Translations under genes and position numbers: made by a program
The notes under the pieces: generated by a model
Told to the model about the DNA's origin: nothing
What the model saw: the letters and a program-made list of their open reading frames with translations, nothing else
The model's database searches: none
Part shown: positions 43,332-52,905 of the stretch, one piece after another
Layout of the letters: each line of letters starts with the position of its first letter
Numbering within the stretch: position 1 is the first letter of the stretch
NCBI RefSeq assembly: GCF_007751035.1
Contig: NZ_CP036433.1
Location: 7,421,001 to 7,485,000, forward strand
Source: Lignipirellula cremea
GTDB taxonomy: Bacteria; Planctomycetota; Planctomycetia; Pirellulales; Pirellulaceae
Length of the DNA stretch: 64,000 nucleotides
Direction: 5' to 3'

Positions 43332-45767
43332 GTGGTGCTTTTTTCGATCCATTGCGAAACCTGCAAGGCGAAGCTGACGGTGCGCAGCGTCGATGCGATC
43401 GGCCAGATTCTGGCATGCCCCAAATGCGCCGGCATGGTGCTCATCCAGCCGCCCGCCGGCTGGGTCCCACCCGACGACACGGCTGCCGCCGCCACCGCAG
43501 CCGCCTCGGGCGTGGATATCATGCCCCGCAAACCGGCGCCAGAAGCTCCTGCACCAGAAGCTCCCGCCGCCGCCACGACGGCTCCCGAGACTTCCCCCGC
43601 GAACCAGCCAACTGCCGGCCAGGAAGCGGCTCCCGGCCCGTCCCAAAAAACGGCGGACAAATCCCGCCACGCGGCCCGCACATCGACAGAACGCCAGCCG
43701 CCTGTTTCCGATGATGAGCTGGCCCAGACGAAAGACCTGACCGGCGATGTTTTCACGGCCGGGCCGCCCGCCGATATCCGCAACGCGGGCGACGACGACG
43801 AAACGGTCGACGCCGACCAGACGCTGCGGCTGGAAGCTCGCCAGGCAGCCGTCCGCTCCGAGAAAGCGGCCGCCTTTCGCACCGACGAAGAGACGCCGCC
43901 CAGCCAGCCCGCGGCGGAGTCGGGCGACATATCGGCCCCGCCCATCCAGCACACCGATCTGGCCGACGCTCCGAGCGAACCGCTGCTGCCCGGCGACGAA
44001 TGGTCGGCGCCTGCCGCCCGGCAATGGCGTCAGATTGCATTGATGGCGGGCGCCGGCGTGGCCGGCGTGGCGTTGGCGCTGGGACTGTTTGCGCTGTTTG
44101 TTTCGCAGTTCTCGAGCGCCGCATCGCCCCAGCCGGTCGCCATTACGGGAGCCGGCGGAGGCTTGCGACAGGCCGATCCTTCGTCGGGCGATACCCCTTT
44201 GCCGCGGCCTTCGGACGAACCGTCCATCGCGTTGCCGCCGGCTGCCGAAACCCCGGTCGTCCCGCCGCCCGCACTGCCGACCGTCAAGCGGCCCGAAGTG
44301 GATATCGACGACACGGCCGCCCCGGTCCAGCCGCCTTCGCCCGCCGATGACGAACCGGCCGATCCCGCGAAGGTCGACACCGCGACTCTCAATCCGGCCA
44401 CGGACCCGATGACTGACCCGATGATCGATCCAGCCGGGCCGAAGCCGCCTGCGGTCGACGCACCGGGGGTCGACGCACCGGGGGTCGACCCGCCAGCGGT
44501 CGATGCGCGGGAGCAGATCGCCTCATTGGGCGAGTCGCTGAGCGAGTTTGCCCCGTTCTTCGAAAGTGCAACGCGAGAGGCGCCATCGACCGCCCCGAAG
44601 GATGAGGACGCCAAACATGCCGAGTCGGAACCAACCGGCGACGAGATCGTCGGCGACGATGTTTCGCTCGCCCGTCCCGCCCCGTTAAAGGTCGATATCC
44701 CGGCCCGCCTGAACGACATCTTCCCCAGCATCGAAATCCCCGGCAGCCCGCTGTCGGACTTTTTGAGCTTCACCAGCCAGCTCAGCGCGATCCCCGTCAC
44801 TATCGATCCGGCCGCCATCGAGAATGGCCTGCAGTTCGATAAGCCGGTCTCTTTGAAGCTGTCCAACGCCACCCTGGGACAGATCCTCAAAGCGGGCCTC
44901 AGCCCGCAGGGCCTGGAAGCGATCGACCAGGGAACACAACTGCTGGTAACGCGGCGAGCGTTTGCCGAGCCCGGCATGCAAACCAAGACTCACAGCCTGG
45001 GCGACCTGGCCGCAACGGACGAACAACGCCAGGCAGTGCTGGAACTGGTCAAAACGGCGGCGCCAGGCGACTGGACCGACCTGGGCGGCGCCGGGAAAAT
45101 TTCGCTCGCAGGGGCCGATCTTTCGGTCACGCAGCCGATGCCGGTCCAGGCCCGGATCGTCACGCTGCTGCAGCGACTCCGGGTGGCCCGCGGCCAACGA
45201 CCCTTGTACGGCGCCGATCCGGCCACGCTCTCTCCCACTCCGCGGGTCGAGCGGGCGGCGGTGAACTTGAACAAACGCCTGACCTTGAATTTCCTGCAGC
45301 CAACGCTGCTGACGACGGTGTTGGATCGCCTGCAGAACGAGTCCGGAGTGCGGTTGCTGGTCGACTGGCAGGCCATTGGGGAAGAAGGCTGGAACCCGTC
45401 GGCCGAAGTCACGCTAAGCGTCGAAAAAGGAACGCTCGGCGCCGCCCTCGACGATCTGCTCACGCGGATGAACCTGACCGTTCGCGTGCTCGACGCGAAC
45501 CTGCTCCAGGTAACCACGCCCCAGCGACTGGCCGAATCGCTCGACGTGGAAATGTACCCGGCCGGCGATCTGCTTCGCGAAGGCGATACGGCCGAAGCAC
45601 TGCTGAAACGGATCCGCGCCAAGGTCGGCGAAACAGCATTCGCCGATAAAGGCGGCCCCGGTGAAATCGCCTACGACGCCGCCAGCCAGCACGTCGTCGC
45701 CGTGCTGCCCCAGCCGCTGCAGGTCGAACTGAAAGCCGCGCTGCATGCGCTGCGCGGCGAAAAATAA
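43332..45767 (+). CDS. Zinc-ribbon, single-pass protein with two STN-like periplasmic modules
   Basis: 811 residues if it starts at GTG 43332 (AGAAGG 7 bases upstream; gives MVLFSIHCETC). ATG 43254 is the alternative and adds 26 residues. A zinc ribbon has C8/C11 and C29/C32 (HCETCKAKL, ILACPKCAG). A low-complexity Ala/Pro/Asp cytosolic region is followed by one membrane span (about 236-262, LMAGAGVAGVALALGLFALF). Then come a Pro-rich linker and two tandem modules: STN-like at ~471-540 (SDFLSFTSQLSAIPVTID) and again at ~657-727 (LTTVLDRLQNESGVRLLVDW). Each is followed by a second small alpha/beta domain. No secretin barrel follows. It is directly downstream of the pseudokinase gene on the same strand. 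Confidence 0.8.
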   Translation: MVLFSIHCETCKAKLTVRSVDAIGQILACPKCAGMVLIQPPAGWVPPDDTAAAATAAASGVDIMPRKPAPEAPAPEAPAAATTAPETSPANQPTAGQEAAPGPSQKTADKSRHAARTSTERQPPVSDDELAQTKDLTGDVFTAGPPADIRNAGDDDETVDADQTLRLEARQAAVRSEKAAAFRTDEETPPSQPAAESGDISAPPIQHTDLADAPSEPLLPGDEWSAPAARQWRQIALMAGAGVAGVALALGLFALFVSQFSSAASPQPVAITGAGGGLRQADPSSGDTPLPRPSDEPSIALPPAAETPVVPPPALPTVKRPEVDIDDTAAPVQPPSPADDEPADPAKVDTATLNPATDPMTDPMIDPAGPKPPAVDAPGVDAPGVDPPAVDAREQIASLGESLSEFAPFFESATREAPSTAPKDEDAKHAESEPTGDEIVGDDVSLARPAPLKVDIPARLNDIFPSIEIPGSPLSDFLSFTSQLSAIPVTIDPAAIENGLQFDKPVSLKLSNATLGQILKAGLSPQGLEAIDQGTQLLVTRRAFAEPGMQTKTHSLGDLAATDEQRQAVLELVKTAAPGDWTDLGGAGKISLAGADLSVTQPMPVQARIVTLLQRLRVARGQRPLYGADPATLSPTPRVERAAVNLNKRLTLNFLQPTLLTTVLDRLQNESGVRLLVDWQAIGEEGWNPSAEVTLSVEKGTLGAALDDLLTRMNLTVRVLDANLLQVTTPQRLAESLDVEMYPAGDLLREGDTAEALLKRIRAKVGETAFADKGGPGEIAYDAASQHVVAVLPQPLQVELKAALHALRGEK

Positions 45768-45877
45768 CCAGCGGCCAAGAGAGTTCCCGCCGGCTCCCCG
45801 ATCGTCGCCTTTCACGGGAACCGAGAAAAGAATAACAGATCGATTCTCGTTCGTCGTTTCAAGGAAGGACAGACGGC

Positions 45878-46759
45878 TTACATCGCCGTCCTGCGTACGG
45901 TCTGCAGCACGGCTGAAGTCGCTTGCGATTTGTTCAACACGTAAAAATGAATGCCCGGCGCTCCGCCGTCGATCAGCTCCTGCACCTGCTGCACGGCGAA
46001 CTCTACCCCTACCTGGAACTGCCAGTCATCATCGGTGGGATGTTCGTTCAGCCGCGCGACAAAGGATTCCGGCAGCTGGGCTCCACAGAGCGCCGTGATC
46101 CGCTGGATCTGGGCCAGGTTCGTTACGGGCAAAATCCCGGGAACCAACGGAACTGTAATCCCCGCCTGCTGGTACTGCTCGCGAAACCGCCAGAAGTCGG
46201 CGTTGTCGTAGAACAGCTGGGTGATCACCACATCGGCGCCGGATTCGACTTTCCGTTTGAGGTTCAGAAGATCGACCTCGGCGCTTTCCGCTTCCTGGTG
46301 CACTTCGGGATAGCCGGCGACCGCCACGCCAAAATGGTCGTATTCGCTGCGAATCAGGTCGACCAGTTCGTTCGCGTACCGCAGTCCGCCGGGAGCCTGA
46401 CGGAACTCGGTCTCCCCTTTGGGCGGATCGCCGCGGAGGGCGACGATATAATCCACGCCGCGGTCTCCCGCCTCCTGCAGATAATCGCGCAGCTCCTCGA
46501 TCGAGCCGCCGACAACCGTCAAGTGGGATGCGACGGGCGCCTTGAACCGGTCCTTCACCTGTTCGACAATCTCCAGCGTTTTATTCCGCGTCGATCCGCC
46601 GGCCCCATAGGTGCAAGTCAGAAAGTCGGGGGAGAACTGCATCAGGTCGGCGACGTGTTCAAACAGCGACTCGTCCCCTTTGGCCGTCCGGGGAGGGAAT
46701 AACTCAAACGACAGGCCGAGCCTTCCTGGCTGATAACAAGCGGCAAGTTGCGTTCGCAT
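45878..46759 (-). CDS. metF: 5,10-methylenetetrahydrofolate reductase
   Basis: 293 residues. An FAD enzyme reducing methylene-THF to methyl-THF for methionine synthesis. SFELFPPRTAKGDESLFEHV at the N-terminus, DFLTCTYGAGGSTRNKTLEI, DYIVALRGDPPKGETEF (folate/FAD site), and DVVITQLFYDNADFW complete the barrel signature. GAGGAAAGAG precedes ATG 46759. Length equals the bacterial family norm. No SAM or B12 riboswitch was recognised upstream. Confidence 0.95.
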   Translation of the reverse strand: MRTQLAACYQPGRLGLSFELFPPRTAKGDESLFEHVADLMQFSPDFLTCTYGAGGSTRNKTLEIVEQVKDRFKAPVASHLTVVGGSIEELRDYLQEAGDRGVDYIVALRGDPPKGETEFRQAPGGLRYANELVDLIRSEYDHFGVAVAGYPEVHQEAESAEVDLLNLKRKVESGADVVITQLFYDNADFWRFREQYQQAGITVPLVPGILPVTNLAQIQRITALCGAQLPESFVARLNEHPTDDDWQFQVGVEFAVQQVQELIDGGAPGIHFYVLNKSQATSAVLQTVRRTAM

Positions 46760-47001
46760 CCGTAAACTCTTTCCTCGAAAGTCAAACGATTCGCACCGTG
46801 TCGGCGGTGGATGTGTGAGGGTCCGGTAAGTCAGTTAAAAGCCCCGTGGTCTACTGCTGCATTGTTGCCGGGCGGGGCAGGGCAGGGGAGGGGGGCCAGA
46901 GACAATCGCCCAGAATCCCCCCTTGCTGCAGGCGATCCCGCACAAGCCCGATCGCACAACCACGGCGGCCGGAGGATCGGCGCGCCCTGGGTTGCGGCAG
47001 G
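46760..47001. other. Intergenic, 242 bp, no gene seen
   Basis: Spans the leader of metF and the end of the GlmU-like gene. A G-rich run (GGGGCAGGGCAGGGGAGGGGGG) lies at 46872-46895. No terminator with a convincing T-run was found. Confidence 0.35.
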
Positions 47002-48255
47002 CTACAGCGACAACGGTTCGCCCGCCAACTGGCGTTCGTGCTGGCTCAGGATGTACATATCCTGGATCAGCTGCGCGTCGCAAGGACGTTGCTCGACCTT
47101 GCGGCGTTTGAACATGCGTTCCTGCGTGGCGATCTGCACCTCGGGCGGCAGTTCCGTCACTTGGCCAAAGAGTCGGGCGTAGTTCACAAAGCTGGGCACG
47201 TTCGTGGTGACAAAGCCGTAAACCATGCTGCAGGAACCGATGACCTTGCCGGTAAAAATGCCCGTGTTGATCGCCGACTTGGCGTAGTCGCCCATGATAC
47301 AGCCGACAAACTGCATGCCGGTGGGCGTTTTCTCGCCCCGGTACTCCATGTTGACCACGCCGTAGGTGTTTTTCAGGTCGCTGTTGCAGGTGCCGGCGCC
47401 CAGGTTGATCCAGCTGCCCAGGTAGCTGTGTCCGAGGAAGCCGTAATGCTGTTTGTTGGTATACGGTTCAATGACTGAGGCTTCGACCTCGCCGCCGATT
47501 TTGGTTGTATGGCCCAGGGAGACGCCGTCCTTCAAAGCGGAGTGCTCGATCACGCGGGCGTTCTTTCCCAGGTAGGCGGCGCCGCTTAAAAAGCAGAACG
47601 GACCAATGGTGGCGTTCTCGTCCAGCAGGATCGGTCCGCTGCCCGGCGCCACCACGACATGTTCGCCCAGTCGGGCTCCCGGCGCGCCGAACACGCCGTC
47701 GACCAGCTCGGTATAGTCGCCCTGCGCCAGACGATGGTTGAGATTCTCTTCGAGAATCTGCATGTGAAAGCGGATCACATCGTGAGGGTAATCAAACAGG
47801 GTCAGCGTTTGCGGCAGCGGCGGCAGGCTGGGAATGCGGGCGTAGTTGAAATAGTCCGGCAGGTTCTCCACCGACAATTCCAAAGGCGGCGGGGGCGTAT
47901 CGCCCGCCAGCACCACGGCGGCGATCGCTTCCCGGTCGTCGAATATCACGCCGGAACGGCCTTCCTTCAGCAGCTGCTGCAGCGTTTGAAAGTTCGTGCG
48001 CGAGGGAACCACCCGAGCGTTCACCAGCATTTGCGTGCGGGCGCCTGCGCTATGGCGAGCCGGGGCAAAGTCGGAAAAATCGGCCCGCTCGATTTCCAGC
48101 AGATGGGGGCGAGCCACGGATCGCACCGGCGCGCCCAGGTCGCGCAAGCCGTCGCACAGCCGATAACCGCCGCAACTGATGTTATAGGCCAGTCGTCCCA
48201 GCGTAATGGGATAAAGCCGTTCGGTAGCGTGGTCTTCAAAAACGACAACACTCAT
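47002..48255 (-). CDS. GlmU-like sugar nucleotidyltransferase/acetyltransferase
   Basis: 417 residues from ATG 48255 (MSVVVFEDHATERLYPITLG). The first ATG at 48270 lacks a better ribosome site. The N-terminal ~170 residues are a divergent nucleotidyltransferase-like domain (LGRLAYNISCGGYRLCDGL; ARVVPSRTNF). The C-terminal ~230 residues are left-handed beta-helix hexapeptides (ARVIEHSALKDGVSLGHTTK, GEVEASVIEPYTNKQHYGFL). This is the domain order of the alternative GlmU found in Bacteroidetes and planctomycetes, proposed to make UDP-GlcNAc. The usual LxAGxGxRM motif of true GlmU is absent, so the first activity is uncertain. Confidence 0.82.
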   Translation of the reverse strand: MSVVVFEDHATERLYPITLGRLAYNISCGGYRLCDGLRDLGAPVRSVARPHLLEIERADFSDFAPARHSAGARTQMLVNARVVPSRTNFQTLQQLLKEGRSGVIFDDREAIAAVVLAGDTPPPPLELSVENLPDYFNYARIPSLPPLPQTLTLFDYPHDVIRFHMQILEENLNHRLAQGDYTELVDGVFGAPGARLGEHVVVAPGSGPILLDENATIGPFCFLSGAAYLGKNARVIEHSALKDGVSLGHTTKIGGEVEASVIEPYTNKQHYGFLGHSYLGSWINLGAGTCNSDLKNTYGVVNMEYRGEKTPTGMQFVGCIMGDYAKSAINTGIFTGKVIGSCSMVYGFVTTNVPSFVNYARLFGQVTELPPEVQIATQERMFKRRKVEQRPCDAQLIQDMYILSQHERQLAGEPLSL

Positions 48256-48451
48256 AGTTCCGTCCAGCATACAATGTCAATGACGGGATATCCGGATAAC
48301 GCAGTCATGTTCGGATTGTAACGAATAACAGCCGATTGCACGGGCGCGTTCCAGAAAAGTTTGCTAACCACTTTAAACCGGCTGGGTGATTTCACATATT
48401 CTGAAGTAAGGTTCAAGAGCAACTTCCTTCTCGACGGGCGTGGAACGATTT

Positions 48452-49513
48452 ATGCCAACTGAACTGGCCGCAGCGAGTCTTCCCATTTTTGCACTAGGCA
48501 TCGGCCTGGGCGCACTGGTGGTTTTGACCGCCCTGATGGCCGGGCTCTGGTACGGTCGCCGCAGCTCAGCGCCGCCGGCCTCGATTGAATTCCAGACGGA
48601 ACAGATTCTCCGCATGCTCCAGGGGGTCAGTCGTTTCACCTCCGGCGTGGCGGGCGATGTGTCCGAGCACCAGGAACACTTCCGCCGACTGCTGGCCCGG
48701 CTGAACAACGCCGAAAAGAATCCAGGCGAAACCTCGGACGAGGCAGCCAGCGAAGTTGTGCACGAAATTCTCTCGGCCAACGACGCCCTGCAGAAACGGC
48801 TGGACGATGCCGAAACGGCATTGAAAAACCAGTCGCATGAACTGGCCGGCTATATGACCGAAGCCCGCACCGACGGACTGACCGAACTGCCCAACCGGCG
48901 TTCCTTCGACGACGACCTGGCCGCCCGCTTCGCCCAGTGGAAGCGCTATCGTACGCCGTTGTCGGTAATGATGGTCGACATCGATCACTTCAAAAAGTTC
49001 AACGACACGCATGGGCACCTGGCCGGCGACGCCGTCCTGAAACAAGTCGCCCAGACGCTCCGCGACGCCCTCCGTCGCAGCGATGTGCTGGTCCGTTTCG
49101 GCGGGGAAGAGTTCGCCGTGATTCTGCCGAGCACCACCGTCGCCGACGGCGGCATCGCCGCCAGCCACATGCTCCACGCGGTGGCGGAAAAGGCCTTCCT
49201 GTACGAGGGGAAAGTTCTGCGCGTCACGGTCAGCTGCGGCGTGGCCGAAGCCCAGCCGGGCGACACCGAAATCACGCTCGTCAAAAGGGCCGACGAAGCG
49301 CTCTACGCCGCCAAAAAGGCCGGTCGCAATTGCGTGTATCGCCACGTAGGCGACCGCCTGGAACGGGGCGACGCAGGCCCCACGCCGGCTGCCCTGACGC
49401 CGGCGCCGCTGTCTTCCCAGAAAACGGCAAACGATTTCAGCCAGGTCTGCGACGACCTGCGCCGCCGCCTGCTCGAAGTCGCCGGCAAAGATCCCCAGCG
49501 CGACTCCACCTGA
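48452..49513 (+). CDS. Membrane-anchored diguanylate cyclase (GGDEF)
   Basis: 353 residues. ATG 48452 is preferred; a GTG at 48440 would add 4 residues. One span near residues 12-36 (LGIGLGALVVLTALMAGLWY), then a helical linker (EFQTEQILRMLQGVSR ... LQKRLDDAETALKNQS) and a GGDEF domain. The active site reads RFGGEEFAVILPS. An inhibitory RxxD site (RRSD) lies five residues before GGEEF, so product inhibition by c-di-GMP is expected. DGLTELPNRRSFDDDLAARF opens the domain. It makes c-di-GMP at the membrane; the input signal is unknown. It is divergent from the GlmU-like gene. Confidence 0.93.
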   Translation: MPTELAAASLPIFALGIGLGALVVLTALMAGLWYGRRSSAPPASIEFQTEQILRMLQGVSRFTSGVAGDVSEHQEHFRRLLARLNNAEKNPGETSDEAASEVVHEILSANDALQKRLDDAETALKNQSHELAGYMTEARTDGLTELPNRRSFDDDLAARFAQWKRYRTPLSVMMVDIDHFKKFNDTHGHLAGDAVLKQVAQTLRDALRRSDVLVRFGGEEFAVILPSTTVADGGIAASHMLHAVAEKAFLYEGKVLRVTVSCGVAEAQPGDTEITLVKRADEALYAAKKAGRNCVYRHVGDRLERGDAGPTPAALTPAPLSSQKTANDFSQVCDDLRRRLLEVAGKDPQRDST

Positions 49514-49532
49514 TCCGTCCGTAGTGCTTGCC

Positions 49533-50525
49533 CTACGGCGTTAACACGATCTTGCCGGTCAGCGTGCCTGCCTGGTGCAAGGTGTTCTCTTCCTGCAGCT
49601 GATGGGCCGCGGCTGCTTCGGCCAGCGGCATCCGGGCGCCAATTTGCGGACGCAGTTTGCCGGCCGCCATCCAGGCGTTCATCTGCTCGGCGCTGACCCG
49701 CATTTCCTCCGCCGTCGCCTTGAACATCACCACGCCCAGCAGCGACAACTCTTTCACATAGAACGGACCGACCGGGAACACAGGGCGGGCGTCGCGGCCC
49801 GCCATCAGGACGATTCGGCCGCGCTCCGCCATGCGGGAAACGATCTGCTCAAAATTCGGTTCGCGCTGCGTCTCCCAGAAGACATTCACGCCGCCGGGAG
49901 CAAACTGCTGCAGGGCCGCGTCGACGTCGTCGGTCTTGTAGTTCACCACCAGATCGGCGCCCAGTTCGCGACAGACGGCCATCTTCTCTTCGCTGCCAGC
50001 GGTCGTCATCACCCGGGCGCCAACCGCTTTGGCCATCTGCAGCACCATCGAGCCGACGCCGCCGGAGCCGCCATGCAGGAACAGCGTTTCGTTCTCCGCC
50101 AGACGGGCCCGGCCACTCAGACCCAGATGGGCCGTGACTCCGACCAGCGCGTTCGCGGCCGCCGTTTCGGCGTCGACGCCGTCGGGAATGGCGTAGACCC
50201 AGTCTTCATCGACGGCGGCATACTCGGCAAAAACGCCTTGCCGGCCCATCAGCCCCTGGTTGGTCGTCCAGACCCGATCGCCTGGCTGGAATCGCGACGC
50301 TCCCTCGCCGACCTCCACGACCTCGCCGGCCGCATCGCAGCCGATGATAAACGGCTGAGGCAGCGGCCAGTAGTTGGCGCCGTTGCGAATGTACGTGTCG
50401 ACTGGATTGATCGCAGCCGCCGCCACTTTGATCAGCACCTGGCCAGGGCCGGGCGACGGCTGGGGCAGATCGCCGTACTGAATGTTTTGCGGCGGCCCCG
50501 TTTCTTCAATGTATGCAGCCTTCAT
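49533..50525 (-). CDS. Zinc-independent NADPH:quinone reductase (MDR family)
   Basis: 330 residues, QOR-type. MKAAYIEETGPPQNIQYGDL at the N-terminus, then GQVLIKVAAAAINPVDTYIR, PFIIGCDAAGEVVEVG, and the nucleotide site LFLHGGSGGVGSMVLQMAKA. Zn ligands of alcohol dehydrogenases are lacking, as in quinone reductases. AAGG lies upstream of ATG 50525. Reduces quinones or related electrophiles with NADPH; the substrate is open. Confidence 0.92.
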   Translation of the reverse strand: MKAAYIEETGPPQNIQYGDLPQPSPGPGQVLIKVAAAAINPVDTYIRNGANYWPLPQPFIIGCDAAGEVVEVGEGASRFQPGDRVWTTNQGLMGRQGVFAEYAAVDEDWVYAIPDGVDAETAAANALVGVTAHLGLSGRARLAENETLFLHGGSGGVGSMVLQMAKAVGARVMTTAGSEEKMAVCRELGADLVVNYKTDDVDAALQQFAPGGVNVFWETQREPNFEQIVSRMAERGRIVLMAGRDARPVFPVGPFYVKELSLLGVVMFKATAEEMRVSAEQMNAWMAAGKLRPQIGARMPLAEAAAAHQLQEENTLHQAGTLTGKIVLTP

Positions 50526-50672
50526 GGTTGGTCGCCTTTCGCTCAGGATTTAGAATTATTGTCGGATTCTGTTTCATCGTTTCGAGGAGGAGTAAACGCC
50601 AGTCAATCGACTTTCACGCCGTGAAAGTACGCGTTCTTTTGCAGAGCAAAAGACGACGGTTCTGCCTGCGGA

Positions 50673-52064
50673 CTACAGAATAAAGCGGCTCAGGTCTTCA
50701 TCCTGGACCACGCCCTGCAGACGCTGGGCCACATACGCGGCGTCGATCTCAAACTTGCCCGGCGGCCGTTCCGACGCGTCAAAGCTAAGCTCTTCCAGCA
50801 GTCGCTCCAGGATCGTATACAATCGCCTGGCGCCGATGTTCTGCGTCCCCGTGTTCACCTTGTGGGCGCAGTCCGCCAGGGCGTCGATGGCGTCGTCGGT
50901 AAACGTCAGCTCTAGCTTTTCGGTCTTCAGCAGGGCCGTGTACTGGCGGGTGAGCGAGTTCCGCGGCTCTTTCAAAATGCGGACGAAGTCTTCCCGCGTC
51001 AGTTCGTTCAGCTCCACACGGATCGGAAACCGGCCCTGCAGCTCGGGCATCAGTTCGCTCGGTTTGGAACTATGAAAGGCACCCGCCGCCACGAACAGCA
51101 CATGATCGGTGCGGAGGGAACCGTACTTGGTCTGGACGGTGGCGCCTTCGACAATCGGCAACAGGTCGCGCTGCACGCCCTGACGGGAGACGTCGGCCGA
51201 CTTGCTGCCGCTGGCGACGACCTTGTCGATTTCGTCGAGAAAAATAATGCCCAGGTTCTCCGCCAGCTCGATCGCCGCAGCGTGGATTTTGTCGGGATCC
51301 AGCAGGGAGTCGCACGCCTGCTCGAACAGAATTTTGCGAGCCGCGGCGACGGTGACCTCAGTGCGGCGAGTCTGCTTGGGCATGATTTTTTCGAACATCC
51401 CCTGCAGGTCGACATCCATCTGTTCCAGCCCCATGCCGCCCAGCATGACGGACGGCTGCTGTTTCTCGACGGTGAGCTCGACCTTGTGTTCTTCCAGCAG
51501 GCCCGCTTTGAGCATCTCGTGCAGCTTGCCGCGGGAGCGTTCAAACTCGGGTTGTCCGCTGCCGGAAGAACTGTCGTCGTCGGACCGCGGGGCAGGCGGC
51601 GCTTCAAAACCGCTGGTCGGCCGCGGCAGCAACAGGTCGAGCAGGCGCTGCTCGGCCCGTTCGGCTGCTTCCTTCTCCACATGCTTCCGTTCCCGTTCGC
51701 GCACCAGGCCGATGGCGTTCTCGACCAGTTCGCGCACCATGCTCTCGACATCGCGGCCGTAGTAGCCCACCTCGGTGTACTTGGTGGCTTCGACCTTGAT
51801 AAACGGGGCGCCCGTCATGCTGGCAAGGCGCCGGGCGATCTCGGTTTTGCCGACGCCGGTGGGGCCGATCATCAGGATGTTCTTCGGCGCCACTTCCTGG
51901 CGCAACTCCTCCGGCAGTTGCTGCCGGCGCCAGCGATTGCGGATCGCAATGGCGACCGCTCTTTTGGCGTCGTGCTGGCCGACGATGTACTGGTCAAGAT
52001 ACTCGACAATACGACGGGGGGTTTGATCCTCGGGGGCTGGCAATGCTTCGCTCCGCTCTAACAC
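50673..52064 (-). CDS. hslU: HslU ATPase subunit of the HslUV protease
   Basis: 463 residues. It unfolds substrates with ATP and feeds them to Hsl[21 protein letters not shown] opens the AAA+ domain; Walker A is [15 protein letters not shown], Walker [11 protein letters not shown], and the C-terminal [18 protein letters not shown] is typical. The I-domain lies between. The start is GTG 52064, with GGAGGA upstream, overlapping the hslV stop by 7 bases. The C-terminus ends DEDLSRFIL, which fits docking into HslV. Confidence 0.97.
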   Translation of the reverse strand: MLERSEALPAPEDQTPRRIVEYLDQYIVGQHDAKRAVAIAIRNRWRRQQLPEELRQEVAPKNILMIGPTGVGKTEIARRLASMTGAPFIKVEATKYTEVGYYGRDVESMVRELVENAIGLVRERERKHVEKEAAERAEQRLLDLLLPRPTSGFEAPPAPRSDDDSSSGSGQPEFERSRGKLHEMLKAGLLEEHKVELTVEKQQPSVMLGGMGLEQMDVDLQGMFEKIMPKQTRRTEVTVAAARKILFEQACDSLLDPDKIHAAAIELAENLGIIFLDEIDKVVASGSKSADVSRQGVQRDLLPIVEGATVQTKYGSLRTDHVLFVAAGAFHSSKPSELMPELQGRFPIRVELNELTREDFVRILKEPRNSLTRQYTALLKTEKLELTFTDDAIDALADCAHKVNTGTQNIGARRLYTILERLLEELSFDASERPPGKFEIDAAYVAQRLQGVVQDEDLSRFIL

Positions 52065-52594
52065 GTTAATTCCTCCACCACGATGTTATCGTTGGTGTAA
52101 ATGTCGATACCGGCGGCGATCTCCAGCGATTGCCGCACGATCTGGGCCGCGGATAGATCCGTATTTTTGAGCAGCGCACGGGCCGCCGCGATCGCGTAAT
52201 TCCCGCCAGAACCGATGCCGATCACGCCGTCGGTCGGGGAAATCACATCGCCTGTGCCGCTAACCAGCAGCGACGTTTTCACGTCGACGACCGCCATCAT
52301 CGCTTCCAGTTTCTGCAGCATACGATCGGTCCGCCACTCTTTGGCCAGCTCCGTCGCCGCCCGGGCGAGGTTGGCCGGATGCTCGCGTAACTTCGCTTCA
52401 AACCGTTCCAACAGGGTAAAGGCGTCCGCCGCACCGCCAGCAAAACCGCACAGCAGTTGCCCATCAAGCAGACGACGAATCTTGCAGGCGTCCGCCTTCA
52501 TAATCGACGACCCAAGCGTTACCTGGCCATCGCCGCCCAGGGCGACTTGCCCCTCGCGACGAACGGTCAAAATGGTAGTGGCGTGGAGTTTCAT
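52058..52594 (-). CDS. hslV: HslV peptidase subunit
   Basis: 178 residues from ATG 52594, with GGGAG 7 bases upstream; the ORF from 52651 adds 19 residues. Proteasome-like: after MKLHA the sequence [20 protein letters not shown] begins, so the catalytic Thr follows a short propeptide that must be removed. [16 protein letters not shown] and the Lys/Asp core are typical. It is upstream of hslU and translationally linked to it. Confidence 0.96.
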   Translation of the reverse strand: MKLHATTILTVRREGQVALGGDGQVTLGSSIMKADACKIRRLLDGQLLCGFAGGAADAFTLLERFEAKLREHPANLARAATELAKEWRTDRMLQKLEAMMAVVDVKTSLLVSGTGDVISPTDGVIGIGSGGNYAIAAARALLKNTDLSAAQIVRQSLEIAAGIDIYTNDNIVVEELTC

Positions 52595-52905
52595 GGCAAG
52601 GCTCCCGGCAGTTTCAGTGGCTTTCTTTGCATTGGAACAGAACCGCCGCAACTGCTCCAGGGGCGCCCCGGCGCCACCCGGTTTCTTACGGAAACGAAAA
52701 ACAATAAAAGGATTTCACCGCAGAACGCGGTCGAGAAACGCAGAGGGAAAAAGGAGAAGGAGGAAGAGAAGGGAAAGCAGGCGGAGCGTATTTCCACGGC
52801 GACAGCTGGCTTCTCCTCCGTGTCTGCTCTTCTTCCACGGCGTTTCTCTGCAAACTCCCCGGTGAACCGCTTTTTCAAGAGGGGTTCGCCTTGCCAAACA
52901 ACCGT
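52595..52905. repeat. Intergenic, 311 bp, with a degenerate inverted repeat
   Basis: TTTCACCGCAGAACGCGGTC at 52713-52732, running on to GAGAAACGCAGAGGG, is loosely mirrored at 52832-52866 (CACGGCGTTTCTCTGC ... CCCCGGTGAA). Purine-rich tracts (GGAAAAAGGAGAAGGAGGAA) lie between. Similar intergenic sequences occur repeatedly in environmental bacteria. Open frames through it reflect base composition. Confidence 0.45.

Noticed and set aside
46872-46895. G-rich run that could form a G-quadruplex
   Set aside because: Single occurrence in a G-rich genome with irregular G-tracts; no link to a regulated gene can be argued.
52595-52905. Small ORFs across the gap downstream of nagA and upstream of hslV
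   Set aside because: Frames reflect a purine-rich/pyrimidine-rich repeat region; no start signals.
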